In this document: positions 18,066 to 25,469 of the stretch, piece by piece
How positions within the stretch are numbered: the stretch's first letter is position 1
Layout: each line of letters opens with the position of its first letter
DNA from: Oscillospiraceae bacterium
GTDB lineage: Bacteria; Bacillota_A; Clostridia; Oscillospirales; Oscillospiraceae
Direction of reading: 5' to 3'
Length of the DNA: 40,286 nt
Assembly: GCA_017549325.1 (NCBI GenBank)
Contig: JAFYVA010000024.1
Span: forward strand, 1 to 40,286
Notes under the pieces: model-generated
The model's input: the letters and a program-made list of their open reading frames with translations, nothing else
Told to the model about the DNA's origin: nothing
The model's database searches: none
Program-made: the position numbers and the translations under genes

Positions 18066-18413
18066 TTATTTCTCCAGCCAGCCGAACTGCTTGTCGAACA
18101 AACTGTCTCCATAGGTGCGCAGGGAGGAGCAGAAGGCATCATAAGACTCCAGCAGCTTTACCGCTTCTTCTGTGAGGCAGGCACCGCCGCCGCCTTTGCC
18201 GCCCACGGAGGAGAGCAGCAGCTTGAAGCCCAGGGAGTCCTCGGAGTTGCGGATGATATTCCACGCCTTGGAGTATGCCATCTCCATCTCCGCTGCCGCA
18301 GCGCGCAGTGAATGAAGCCGATCCACCGTGTGGAGCAGCTGGGCAATGCCGGGGCCGAAACACTTGGTATCGGTAAACAAGCGGCATGTGAAGTTGTATG
18401 TCATCTTTTTCAT
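18066..18413 (-). CDS. ModE-like winged helix-turn-helix protein (DNA-binding domain only)
   Basis: A 115-residue single-domain protein matching the N-terminal DNA-binding part of the molybdate regulator ModE. The LLHTVDRLHSLRAAAAEMEMAYSKAW stretch is the LysR/ModE-type helix-turn-helix (about 27-52), and the glycine-rich wing GGKGGGGACLTEE (about 71-83) is diagnostic. The molybdate-binding TOBE domains are absent, so it would not sense molybdate in the usual way. The gene lies between the hydroxylase genes and pckA. A near-consensus promoter places the transcription start at the A of the first ATG, and no ribosome site is present, so it is probably a leaderless mRNA. A second ATG at codon 4 (18404) is an alternative start. 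Confidence 0.85.
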   Translation of the reverse strand: MKKMTYNFTCRLFTDTKCFGPGIAQLLHTVDRLHSLRAAAAEMEMAYSKAWNIIRNSEDSLGFKLLLSSVGGKGGGGACLTEEAVKLLESYDAFCSSLRTYGDSLFDKQFGWLEK

Positions 18414-18419
18414 GTTTTT

Positions 18420-18448
18420 ATTGTAGCAGTTTACTTCTGCTCCGTCAA
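18420..18448 (-). promoter_or_regulatory. Promoter of the ModE-like gene, predicted leaderless start
   Basis: On the minus strand, TTGACG (18443-18448), 17-base spacer, TACAAT (18420-18425). Seven bases downstream of the -10 is position 18413, the first base of the start codon. No Shine-Dalgarno sequence fits in between. Confidence 0.85.
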
Positions 18449-18513
18449 CCGCCGGAAAATTAAATTTTTCACGAATTCTACTTTAAAGAAACTTATTACG
18501 GTCAATTCGCCAG

Positions 18514-18537
18514 TTTTAGGAAAAAATACACCTAAAA
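18514..18537. repeat. Inverted repeat upstream of the pckA promoter
   Basis: TTTTAGG (18514-18520) and CCTAAAA (18531-18537) form a perfect 7-bp dyad with a 10-base gap, 18 bases before the pckA -35. It could be an operator; no regulator is assigned. Confidence 0.35.
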
Positions 18538-18554
18538 AATTGTAGATTACCCTA

Positions 18555-18583
18555 TTCCATTATTGTAATATTTATGCTATAAT
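18555..18583 (+). promoter_or_regulatory. pckA promoter
   Basis: A perfect TATAAT (18578-18583) with an extended TG at 18575-18576 and a weak -35 (TTCCAT, 18555-18560) at 17-base spacing. The expected leader is about 94 bases and contains a 7-bp stem-loop at 18613-18631. Confidence 0.55.
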
Positions 18584-18683
18584 AACGCAAAATCATAATG
18601 GGGGACAATCGGAATGTTTGGGACATTTCAACCGCATTTTGATAAAGAAGTCGAAACTCTCAATAGAATTTGGAGGTAATAAT

Positions 18684-20246
18684 ATGAACACTTACGGACT
18701 GGAAAAGATGGGCATTATCAATGCCAGCGCTGTCTACCGCAACCTGACTCCGGCCCAGCTCACTGAGCATGCTCTGCGCCGCGGCGAGGGTCTGCTGAGC
18801 AACACCGGCGCTCTGGTGGTGAAGACCGGTAAGTACACCGGCCGCAGCGCCAACGATAAGTTCATCGTCGATACCCCCGCTGTCCATGACGAGATCGCCT
18901 GGGGTAAGGTGAACCGCCCCATCGAGAAGGAGAAGTACGATGCCATCCGCAGCAAGGTCATCGCCTATCTGCAGGGCAAGGAGATCTTCATCTTCGACGG
19001 CTTTGCCGGCGCCGATCCCAAGTATATGAAGGGCTTCCGCATCATCAACGAGCTGGCAAGCCAGAACCTGTTCATCCATCAGCTGCTGCGCCGTCCTACC
19101 GCTGAGCAGCTGGAGAACTTCGTGGAGGATTACACCATCATTGCCGCGCCCGGCTTCAAGTGCATTCCCGAGATCGACGGTGTCCGTTCCGAGGCTGCCA
19201 TTCTGGTGAACTACGAGGCCAAGGAAGTCATCATCTGCGGCAGCCAGTATGCCGGTGAGATCAAGAAGTCCGTCTTCTCCGTGATGAACTATGTCCTGCC
19301 CAAGATGGGCGTGTTCCCCATGCACTGCTCCGCCAACATCGGTGTGGATGGCGACAGCGCCGTGTTCTTCGGCCTGTCCGGCACCGGCAAGACCACTCTG
19401 TCTGCCGATCCCAACCGCCAGCTGATCGGCGATGACGAGCACGGCTGGGCTGACGACAGCGTCTTCAACTTCGAGGGTGGCTGCTATGCCAAGTGCATCA
19501 ACCTCTCCGAGGAGAAGGAGCCCGATATCTACCGCGCCATCAAGTTCGGCGCTCTGGTGGAGAATGTGGTGATGGACGAGGAGACCCGCGAGTTCGACTT
19601 CGATGACGATTCTCTGGCCGAGAACTCCCGCGTGGGCTATCCCGTTGAGTATATCAACAACGCCAAGCTGGACGGCGTGGGCACTACTCCCAAGACCGTC
19701 ATCTTCCTGACTGCCGATGCTTACGGCGTGCTGCCTCCCATCTCCAAGCTGGATAAGAACCAGGCGATGTACTATTTCGTCTCCGGCTTCACTTCCAAGC
19801 TGGCCGGCACCGAGATCGGTATCACCTCTCCCGTGCCTACCTTCTCTACCTGCTTCGGCGAGCCCTTCCTGCCCCTGGATCCCTCCGTGTACGCCGCCAT
19901 GCTGGCTGACAAGGTGGAGAAGTCCGGCGCTAAGGTCTATCTGGTCAACACCGGCTGGAACGGCACCGGCGAGCGTACCAAGCTCAGCTATACCCGCGCT
20001 ATGGTCACCGCCGCACTGAACGGCTCTCTGGAGAAGGCTGAGTTCGTCACCGATCCTTACTTCGGTGTTGCCGTGCCTACCTCCTGCGAGGGCGTGCCTT
20101 CCGATCTGCTGATCCCCGCCAACACCTGGGCTGACAAGGCTGCTTACGAGGCCAAGGCTCACGAGCTGGCCAAGAGCTTCGTGGAGAACTTCAAGAAGTA
20201 CACCCACATGAGCGACGAGGTCGTGGCTGCCGGTCCCAAGGCCTAA
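18684..20246 (+). CDS. pckA: Phosphoenolpyruvate carboxykinase (ATP)
   Basis: A 520-residue ATP-type PEPCK that interconverts oxaloacetate plus ATP with PEP, CO2 and ADP. In gut anaerobes it often runs in the carboxylating direction. The kinase-1a P-loop GLSGTGKTT is at residues 230-238, followed by the kinase-2/metal motif with DDEHGW (about 252-257). The start at 18684 has a TTTGGAGGT ribosome site; a longer frame from 18618 begins inside the leader and is not supported. Codon use is highly biased, so it is probably strongly expressed. It ends 3 bases before a small unknown gene. Confidence 0.97.
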   Translation: MNTYGLEKMGIINASAVYRNLTPAQLTEHALRRGEGLLSNTGALVVKTGKYTGRSANDKFIVDTPAVHDEIAWGKVNRPIEKEKYDAIRSKVIAYLQGKEIFIFDGFAGADPKYMKGFRIINELASQNLFIHQLLRRPTAEQLENFVEDYTIIAAPGFKCIPEIDGVRSEAAILVNYEAKEVIICGSQYAGEIKKSVFSVMNYVLPKMGVFPMHCSANIGVDGDSAVFFGLSGTGKTTLSADPNRQLIGDDEHGWADDSVFNFEGGCYAKCINLSEEKEPDIYRAIKFGALVENVVMDEETREFDFDDDSLAENSRVGYPVEYINNAKLDGVGTTPKTVIFLTADAYGVLPPISKLDKNQAMYYFVSGFTSKLAGTEIGITSPVPTFSTCFGEPFLPLDPSVYAAMLADKVEKSGAKVYLVNTGWNGTGERTKLSYTRAMVTAALNGSLEKAEFVTDPYFGVAVPTSCEGVPSDLLIPANTWADKAAYEAKAHELAKSFVENFKKYTHMSDEVVAAGPKA

Positions 20247-20249
20247 AGT

Positions 20250-20555
20250 ATGCTGGAGATCCGTCTGCTGGTCTCCGATGTAGACTATGATGCCGCCTGC
20301 GAAAAGCTTGCACCTCTTCTGGCCGAAAAGGTACAGGAAAAGGGCGGTATTGTGGGCGCTGCCGTCGGTAAGCGCGAGCGCCTTACGGCGTTTCTGCACC
20401 GCGTACTGCGGAAGAAGAATCAAGTGGAGCGTGATCGCTTTGTGGCGGAACTTGCCACAAAACACCGTGATACCTTGATGAAAAAAGCCGGAGAGTTGGC
20501 CGAAGAGCACGGCGTGGAAGTTCGCGTCTGCGATATTTCCGTGCGACAGCTATAA
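20250..20555 (+). CDS. Small uncharacterised protein downstream of pckA
   Basis: A 101-residue charged soluble protein that I do not recognise. The N-terminal half has an LLVSDVDYDAACEKLAPLL segment and the middle is strongly basic (KRERL, RKKNQVERDR). No transmembrane helix, signal or cysteine pair is visible apart from two cysteines near each end. It begins 3 bases after the pckA stop with no clear ribosome site, so it would rely on translational coupling. Codon use is like its neighbours, and the ORF runs to a strong terminator, which argues that it is real. Confidence 0.65.
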   Translation: MLEIRLLVSDVDYDAACEKLAPLLAEKVQEKGGIVGAAVGKRERLTAFLHRVLRKKNQVERDRFVAELATKHRDTLMKKAGELAEEHGVEVRVCDISVRQL

Positions 20556-20562
20556 AAATGAT

Positions 20563-20602
20563 AAAAAGAACGCCAAAGGGTGAAACCTTTGGCGTTCTTT
20601 TT
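20563..20602. terminator. Bidirectional terminator between the pckA unit and the threonine aldolase gene
   Basis: A 17-bp perfect stem (20563-20579 with 20586-20602), 6-base loop, with A and T tracts on the two sides. The flanking genes are convergent. Confidence 0.92.
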
Positions 20603-20619
20603 TCGTCTAATAATCGGAA

Positions 20620-21660
20620 TTACTTCCTCAGTGCGTTGACAGCCTCGCGCAGAGCGTCAACCTGCTCCTGAGTAGTGGCCCAGCTGCCACAGAAACGGAC
20701 ACCGGAATGGGTCTCGTCCACACGCTCCCAATACTCATAGCCAAAATTCTTACCCAGAATGGCCAGTTCATCATCCGGGATGATGGGGTACTGCTGGTTG
20801 GTAGGGGAGTCGAACAGAAGGGGATAGCCGTTGGAGACAAAGATCTCACGGATCTGATAGGCCATATCGTTGGCGTTGCGTGCGATCTTGGTATAGAGGT
20901 CATCGGTAAACAGCACATCGAACTGGATGCCCAGCAGACGGCCCTTAGCCAGCATACCGCCGCGCTGCTTGATCATGAAACGGAAGTTCTTCTTCAGTGC
21001 AGGATTCATGATGACCACGGCCTCACCGAACAGCGCACCCACCTTGGTGCCGCCGATGTAGAAGATGTCGCACAGGTGTGCCATCTCAGGGAGCGTGATG
21101 TCGCTGCCGTCGGCGGTAAGACCGTAACCGAGGCGGGCACCGTCGATATAGAGGGGAAGGCCGTACTCGCGGCAGACATCGTAGATCGCGCTCAGCTCAG
21201 CCTTGGAGTAGAGCATACCGGTCTCGGTGGGGTGGGAGATGTACACCATACCGGGCTGAACGATGTGTTCCTCGGACTCGTCGTTCTTCTGCCACTCTAC
21301 ATAGTCCTTCACCTGCTTGGCGGTGATCTTACCGTCAGGTGTAGGAAGGGCGATGACCTTGTGTCCGGTGGACTCAATAGCGCCGGTCTCGTGGCAGTTG
21401 ATATGGCCGGAAACGGCGGAGATGACACCCTGCCAGGGGCGCAGCAGCGCACCGATCACAGTGGTGTTGGTCTGCGTTCCGCCAACCAGGAAATGCACAT
21501 CGGCATCAGGCGCTTCACAGGCAAGACGAATCTTCGCCCGGGCGCTGTCGCAAATTTCATCGCAGCTGTAACCCACGGTCTGCATCATATTTGTTTCCAT
21601 CATGCGCTCCATAATCGCGCTGTGGGCACCCTCCAGATAGTCGCTGTTAAAATAGATCAT
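20620..21660 (-). CDS. Threonine aldolase-family PLP enzyme (beta-eliminating lyase fold)
   Basis: A 346-residue fold-type I PLP enzyme of the low-specificity L-threonine aldolase family, which cleaves threonine or allo-threonine to glycine and acetaldehyde. The PLP lysine is in YIGGTKVGAL (about residue 205), the substrate/phosphate-binding FLVGGTQTN lies at about 62-70, and IDGARLGYGL at about 170-180. The start at 21660 uses GGAGGAG; the ATG-less extension upstream is not needed. It has its own promoter and shares a terminator with pckA. Related lyases act on other beta-hydroxy amino acids, so the exact substrate is open. Confidence 0.85.
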   Translation of the reverse strand: MIYFNSDYLEGAHSAIMERMMETNMMQTVGYSCDEICDSARAKIRLACEAPDADVHFLVGGTQTNTTVIGALLRPWQGVISAVSGHINCHETGAIESTGHKVIALPTPDGKITAKQVKDYVEWQKNDESEEHIVQPGMVYISHPTETGMLYSKAELSAIYDVCREYGLPLYIDGARLGYGLTADGSDITLPEMAHLCDIFYIGGTKVGALFGEAVVIMNPALKKNFRFMIKQRGGMLAKGRLLGIQFDVLFTDDLYTKIARNANDMAYQIREIFVSNGYPLLFDSPTNQQYPIIPDDELAILGKNFGYEYWERVDETHSGVRFCGSWATTQEQVDALREAVNALRK

Positions 21661-21694
21661 ACTGTCTCCTCCGTATGTCAAAGATCATGTTTTC

Positions 21695-21723
21695 ATTTTA
21701 CTGTACGAATCCTGTTAAGTAAA
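21695..21723 (-). promoter_or_regulatory. Putative promoter of the threonine aldolase gene
   Basis: On the minus strand, TTTACT (21718-21723), 17-base spacer, TAAAAT (21695-21700). Confidence 0.55.
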
Positions 21724-21742
21724 GAGAAATTTTTAATATGTA

Positions 21743-21771
21743 TTGCAAATCAAAAGGCAATCTGCTAAAAT
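21743..21771 (+). promoter_or_regulatory. Sortase gene promoter
   Basis: TTGCAA (21743-21748), 17-base spacer, TAAAAT (21766-21771) with an extended TG at 21763-21764. An AGGAGG-type ribosome site follows before the ATG at 21799. Confidence 0.7.
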
Positions 21772-21798
21772 AACTAAGATAGCAAGGAGGCTTGTTAA

Positions 21799-22659
21799 AT
21801 GAAAAATAATGCGAAAGAAAATACCCGTTCTGCAAATGCAGGCGGCAAGAAAAAACAGAGCAAAGTTGTCTATTATGTGATCCTGGTTGTGCTGCTGGCC
21901 GTTCTGGTGTTCTCCGTGGTAAAGATTATCAGCTACTTCAAGCAGCAGGCTGATGCAGATAGTATGCAGGCCGGCATTGAGAATGAGTTCGTTACTCCTG
22001 ACAATAGCCAGCAGCCTGACTCCATCGTTCCCAACGAGGGTGATGACGAGGGCGATGAAAAGCAGCCTGAGAAGGAGCCTGAACCTGTGGTGCCCGATCC
22101 CGAGACCATCACCGTTGATTTTGCAGGTCTGACCGCCAAGTATCCCGATGTCATCGGTTATATCTACGCTGCAAACACGAAGATCAAGTATCCTATCGTG
22201 CAGTCCAGCAGCAATGATTACTATCTCAACCACGATCTGGATGGCAATACCAACAACAATGGCAGCATCTTTATGGAGCATCTGTGCTCTTCCGACTTCT
22301 CCGACCAGAACTCCATCATCTACGGTCACAACATGAAGTCCGGTCTGATGTTTGCCGGCCTGACCAATTACAAGAATCAGTCCTACTACAACGCACACCC
22401 CTATATGTACATCTACACTCCCAGCCAGACCTACAAGCTGAACCTGTATGCCGGTTTTGTCTGCGAGAATGATGACGAGGTGTATGCGCTGTCCCTGAGC
22501 CAGTCTCAGCTGGAGGCTATGGCCGCCAAGTCCACCTTTAAGTCCAACATCGGCGTTCCTACCGGCAATGTTGTGACGTTGTCCACCTGCTCCTATGAGT
22601 TCAACCAGGCCCGCTATGTCGTGGTGGGTGAACTGGTTCCCGTGAACAACGAGGGCTAA
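21799..22659 (+). CDS. srtB: Class B sortase
   Basis: A 286-residue membrane-anchored transpeptidase that cleaves sorting signals and links proteins to the cell wall or pilus. A basic N terminus (1-22) leads to one transmembrane helix (about 23-44), then an acidic Pro/Glu-rich linker (about 65-100) and the catalytic domain. The active-site residues are H177 (YGHN), C264 (TLSTC) and R272 (ARYVV). Spacing and the TLSTC-SYEF context fit class B. No LPXTG-type substrate is adjacent, so its targets are elsewhere. It is monocistronic, with its own promoter and terminator. Confidence 0.92.
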   Translation: MKNNAKENTRSANAGGKKKQSKVVYYVILVVLLAVLVFSVVKIISYFKQQADADSMQAGIENEFVTPDNSQQPDSIVPNEGDDEGDEKQPEKEPEPVVPDPETITVDFAGLTAKYPDVIGYIYAANTKIKYPIVQSSSNDYYLNHDLDGNTNNNGSIFMEHLCSSDFSDQNSIIYGHNMKSGLMFAGLTNYKNQSYYNAHPYMYIYTPSQTYKLNLYAGFVCENDDEVYALSLSQSQLEAMAAKSTFKSNIGVPTGNVVTLSTCSYEFNQARYVVVGELVPVNNEG

Positions 22660-22673
22660 ACAACCAAAAAGAG

Positions 22674-22706
22674 GAAAGACCTTCTTGCGAAGGTCTTTCT
22701 TTTTTT
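22674..22706 (+). terminator. Terminator after the sortase gene
   Basis: A perfect 11-bp stem (22674-22684 with 22689-22699), TTGC loop, followed by seven T. Confidence 0.93.
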
Positions 22707-22707
22707 C

Positions 22708-22736
22708 TTGACATACCTAGTGATTCTATGTATATT
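22708..22736 (+). promoter_or_regulatory. padR operon promoter
   Basis: Perfect TTGACA (22708-22713), 17-base spacer, TATATT (22731-22736). It starts directly at the end of the sortase terminator T-run and is covered by two inverted repeats. Confidence 0.78.
22713..22733 (+). promoter_or_regulatory. Candidate PadR operator 1
   Basis: An imperfect inverted repeat, ATACCTAG-5-CTATGTAT (7 of 8 positions complementary), filling the spacer between the -35 and -10 boxes. The same arms recur in operator 2. The arrangement resembles autoregulatory PadR sites. Confidence 0.65.
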
Positions 22737-22757
22737 ATACCTAGATATACTATGTAT
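22737..22757 (+). promoter_or_regulatory. Candidate PadR operator 2
   Basis: Arms identical to operator 1 (ATACCTAG and CTATGTAT) around a different 5-base centre, centred 24 bases downstream. It covers the expected transcription start and abuts the ribosome site AGGAGG at 22758-22763. Confidence 0.65.
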
Positions 22758-22768
22758 AGGAGGTCAAC

Positions 22769-23101
22769 ATGAAAAAGCAGAGTATTGAGCATACGCAATT
22801 ATTGGTATTGAGCTTGTTGGCAGGGGAGGATATGTACGGATATCAGATGATTATGGAGCTGGCGCGCCGTTCGCAGAACGTATTCTCCATGAAGGAGGGC
22901 ACCCTCTATCCCGTGCTTCACGGACTTGAAAAACAAGGATATGTGGAGGCGTATCAGCAGGCCGCTGAGAACGGCAGAATGCGGAAATATTACCGTATCA
23001 CCCGCAGTGGACAGAACTGTCTTGCGGAGGAAAAACAATCGTGGGAGGTCTACGAGGGCGCGGTGAACGCCGTGCTGCGCTTCAGCGCAGGGTTGGCCTG
23101 A
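22769..23101 (+). CDS. PadR family transcriptional regulator
   Basis: A 110-residue PadR-s1-type repressor: a winged helix-turn-helix plus one C-terminal dimerisation helix. Typical features are LLVLSLLAGEDMYGYQMIMEL (helix 1-2), the KEGTLYPVLHGLEKQGYV recognition-helix region (about 42-59), and the wing RKYYRITRSG. It probably represses its own operon through the two matching inverted repeats in the promoter. Its stop overlaps the next start (TGATG). PadR next to a HAAS-domain membrane protein is a recurring Firmicutes pair that reacts to envelope stress or small ligands. The inducer is unknown. Confidence 0.92.
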   Translation: MKKQSIEHTQLLVLSLLAGEDMYGYQMIMELARRSQNVFSMKEGTLYPVLHGLEKQGYVEAYQQAAENGRMRKYYRITRSGQNCLAEEKQSWEVYEGAVNAVLRFSAGLA

Positions 23102-23811
23102 TGGATCGGCGGGAGTATTGCCGTCAGCTGACGCAGGAACTGCGCCATCTGACGCCGAACGAGGTCGCCGCCGTGCGACAGGAACTGTGGGATCACATGG
23201 AAGATCACGCCGAGATGCTCCGCGAGGCGGGCTATGACGAGGCAGAGGCCGATGCCCGCGCTGTGGAGGCTATGGGTGATCCCGTGGAAACAGGCCGCGA
23301 GATCGACAAGCAGTATCCTGTCATTTGGCTGTGGATAAGCCGCATCGCCGTGGCGGTGATCGTGGTGGTGTGTATATCCTTCACCATTAACCTGTTTGGC
23401 CTCTATACCGCATTTGATTCCCTTGCCACCCGCATAAATCCATACAGGGAGACCGAGATCCCCATGGAGGCGCGGATCGACTACAAAATGGAGATCGGCA
23501 GCGACATCGTCCATTTCATCGGCTTGCAGGACTATGTTCACGGAGAAGGTGGACAGGTACGGCTGTATATGAATATCTACGATAAGAGCATTTTCCGTCC
23601 TGTTGACCAGAATCTGGAGCATAAACTCACCTATTTGACCAACAGCGGTGAGTTTTCTGCCATCTCCGGAGGTGGCAGCAGCAACGAGCGGGTCAGCCGC
23701 TATCGCAGAACGCTGGAACTCACTGCGCAGGATACATTCCTGACAGTGGTCTACGATCATTATGGGCGGTATGTGGAATGTACCATCGATCTGACGGAGG
23801 TGGGACAATGA
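23101..23811 (+). CDS. HAAS-type (DUF1700-like) signalling domain protein with one membrane helix
   Basis: A 236-residue protein with three parts. Residues 1-75 are a charged three-helix segment (EYCRQLTQEL...VRQELWDHMEDH...AVEAMGDPVETG) that resembles the HAAS/DUF1700 or permease-prefix domain often paired with PadR. One transmembrane helix lies at about 79-105, followed by an extracellular region of about 130 residues without recognised motifs. The start overlaps the padR stop, and the end overlaps the next gene by 4 bases, so the trio is translationally coupled. It may sense or modulate PadR, which is an inference from known PadR-HAAS pairs. Confidence 0.75.
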   Translation: MDRREYCRQLTQELRHLTPNEVAAVRQELWDHMEDHAEMLREAGYDEAEADARAVEAMGDPVETGREIDKQYPVIWLWISRIAVAVIVVVCISFTINLFGLYTAFDSLATRINPYRETEIPMEARIDYKMEIGSDIVHFIGLQDYVHGEGGQVRLYMNIYDKSIFRPVDQNLEHKLTYLTNSGEFSAISGGGSSNERVSRYRRTLELTAQDTFLTVVYDHYGRYVECTIDLTEVGQ

Positions 23812-24476
23812 AACAAAAGAAGATGATTACACGCCGTCAGCGTGCGATACGGAATATTATAATTACGCTTGTTGTCATTGTGCTGCATACGAGCATTTCC
23901 GGCTATTCGCTGAGTCCACACATTGCTTTGGAATACGCCAAAGATCGCAATGGAATTTATGATCCTACCGAAGTGGTGACAAGCTGTTTGGTACCGCAAA
24001 TGCACCGCATCCATCGCTTATATATGATTGAAAATGAGAACGCGGTGGCGCTCAGCTCCGCCGTGCTCCGCGCGATTGGTTGGGAGGGCAGCTTTGTCTG
24101 GGCGGTGGACTGTTCCGAGGAGCGCCCCGTCCATTGCGGTTATGTCTCCATGAGCAAACGGGGAGAGCCTGATGACGAGCGACAGGTCTTTTGCTACGGG
24201 CGCATTGATAACGCAGAGATTGCACGGCTGGAAATCGTGGATGTCTCTCTTGACGAGGGGCCTGTTGATCCTGAAAATGAATTTGAATATGTGGATCGGG
24301 TGATTGAAGTTCCCAGAGAAGAATGGATGACACAAAATGGTCGCACTTACTTCTTAAAAGCGTTTCCTGAGCCGCAGAATGTAGCAAAGCGGCGATATAT
24401 CTTCGCCTACGACAGTGCAGGTGAGATCATCTACCAGACGCATATTGAAATCTACTCAGGAGTAACCTGGGGGTAA
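23808..24476 (+). CDS. Membrane-anchored or exported protein of unknown function, PadR operon
   Basis: A 222-residue protein with a very basic N terminus (KQKKMITRRQRAIR) and a hydrophobic segment at about 18-40, which suits a signal anchor. The remaining part is predicted outside the membrane, with no recognised domain. A segment near residues 95-115 holds two cysteines. The ATG overlaps the previous stop (ATGA) with a CGGAGG ribosome site. It is the last gene of the PadR operon and ends at the convergent hairpin at 24481. Confidence 0.7.
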   Translation: MKQKKMITRRQRAIRNIIITLVVIVLHTSISGYSLSPHIALEYAKDRNGIYDPTEVVTSCLVPQMHRIHRLYMIENENAVALSSAVLRAIGWEGSFVWAVDCSEERPVHCGYVSMSKRGEPDDERQVFCYGRIDNAEIARLEIVDVSLDEGPVDPENEFEYVDRVIEVPREEWMTQNGRTYFLKAFPEPQNVAKRRYIFAYDSAGEIIYQTHIEIYSGVTWG

Positions 24477-24480
24477 AACG

Positions 24481-24509
24481 AAGAGCGTGACGCATTGCGT
24501 CACGCTCTT
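24481..24509. terminator. Hairpin between convergent PadR and selenium operons
   Basis: A perfect 13-bp stem with a 3-base loop (24481-24493, 24497-24509). Neither strand has a long T-run (the minus strand has CGTTTTA), so termination may be imperfect. Confidence 0.7.
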
Positions 24510-24518
24510 ATGCTATGG

Positions 24519-25469
24519 TTACTGTTTCCGCAAAGCTGCGCGGACAGAGATCAACTCGCCTGTAATGCTGATTGCAATCTCCTCGGGAGTGACGGCGCCG
24601 ATGGCCAAACCAATGGGGGTATGGACACGGTCGGTAGCCTCTTTTGGAATACCTGCCGCCCACAGCCGCTTATTGACGGCCTGTGTCTTGGTGGCCGAGC
24701 CGATGACACCCACATAGGGGAAATCATGGCGCAGTACCTGATGGAGTACCTCGAAATCGAAATGATGGCCGCTGGTAAGCACCACGATAAAATCATCGGG
24801 ATACAGGGGGAGGGTATCATCGATGGACTCATAGCTGCCGCAGAGGACACTCTCAGCGTGAGGAAACGCCTCACTTACGGCAAACTCGGGACGGTCATCA
24901 TAGACGGTGACGGAGAAGTCCACCATCCGCAGCAGGGGGACAAGGGCACGGGAGATATGTCCTGCACCAAACACCACCACCCGCTGCACAGACGGCATCT
25001 CCACAGGAAAATACCCGTCGTGGGGCGTTGCCGCGCCGCTGTCGGTGATGAAAGGGGCAGCGCTGCCGGATAGAGCCATCCAAACGATGCCGCCCTGACG
25101 GGCCTCTAAACGCGCGATGATCGGCTCAACTGCCGTTTGCCATTGGGGATCGGCGCAGGGGACGGGGGACAGGAGCAGCGTCATATCACCGCCGCAGACC
25201 ATGCCGATATCGTCCTTCAGAGAGGGATGAAGGGGATAGGACTGACTCTCGGTACTGCCGCCCTCACGAAGGAGGCGCACGGCTTCCTCAATGGCGCGCC
25301 CTTCCACTGCACCGCCGCCCACGGTGCCGGCCAACAGGCCGCAAGGACCCACCAGCATCTGCGCGCCTGTACCACGGGGGGCAGACCCTGTGCTGGACAG
25401 AACGGTCACCAGGACGGTATCTACTTGTTCAGTGATGGCGCGGCGCAGTGCCGAGAATACAGTTTTCAT
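24519..25469 (-). CDS. XdhC/CoxF-family molybdenum hydroxylase maturation factor
   Basis: A 316-residue protein of the family that binds the molybdenum cofactor and helps its sulfuration (or selenation) and insertion into xanthine dehydrogenase-type enzymes. The N-terminal XdhC/CoxI domain has SSTGSAPRGTGAQMLV and GTVGGGAVEG. The C-terminal Rossmann domain has FGAGHISRAL (about 167-176) and the family signature GVIGSATKT (about 255). It is the last gene of the selenium operon, overlapping yedF by 4 bases. It is unrelated to the Fe-S subunit also called XdhC. In this context a labile selenium ligand is the likely payload, but that is not shown by sequence. Confidence 0.9.
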   Translation of the reverse strand: MKTVFSALRRAITEQVDTVLVTVLSSTGSAPRGTGAQMLVGPCGLLAGTVGGGAVEGRAIEEAVRLLREGGSTESQSYPLHPSLKDDIGMVCGGDMTLLLSPVPCADPQWQTAVEPIIARLEARQGGIVWMALSGSAAPFITDSGAATPHDGYFPVEMPSVQRVVVFGAGHISRALVPLLRMVDFSVTVYDDRPEFAVSEAFPHAESVLCGSYESIDDTLPLYPDDFIVVLTSGHHFDFEVLHQVLRHDFPYVGVIGSATKTQAVNKRLWAAGIPKEATDRVHTPIGLAIGAVTPEEIAISITGELISVRAALRKQ

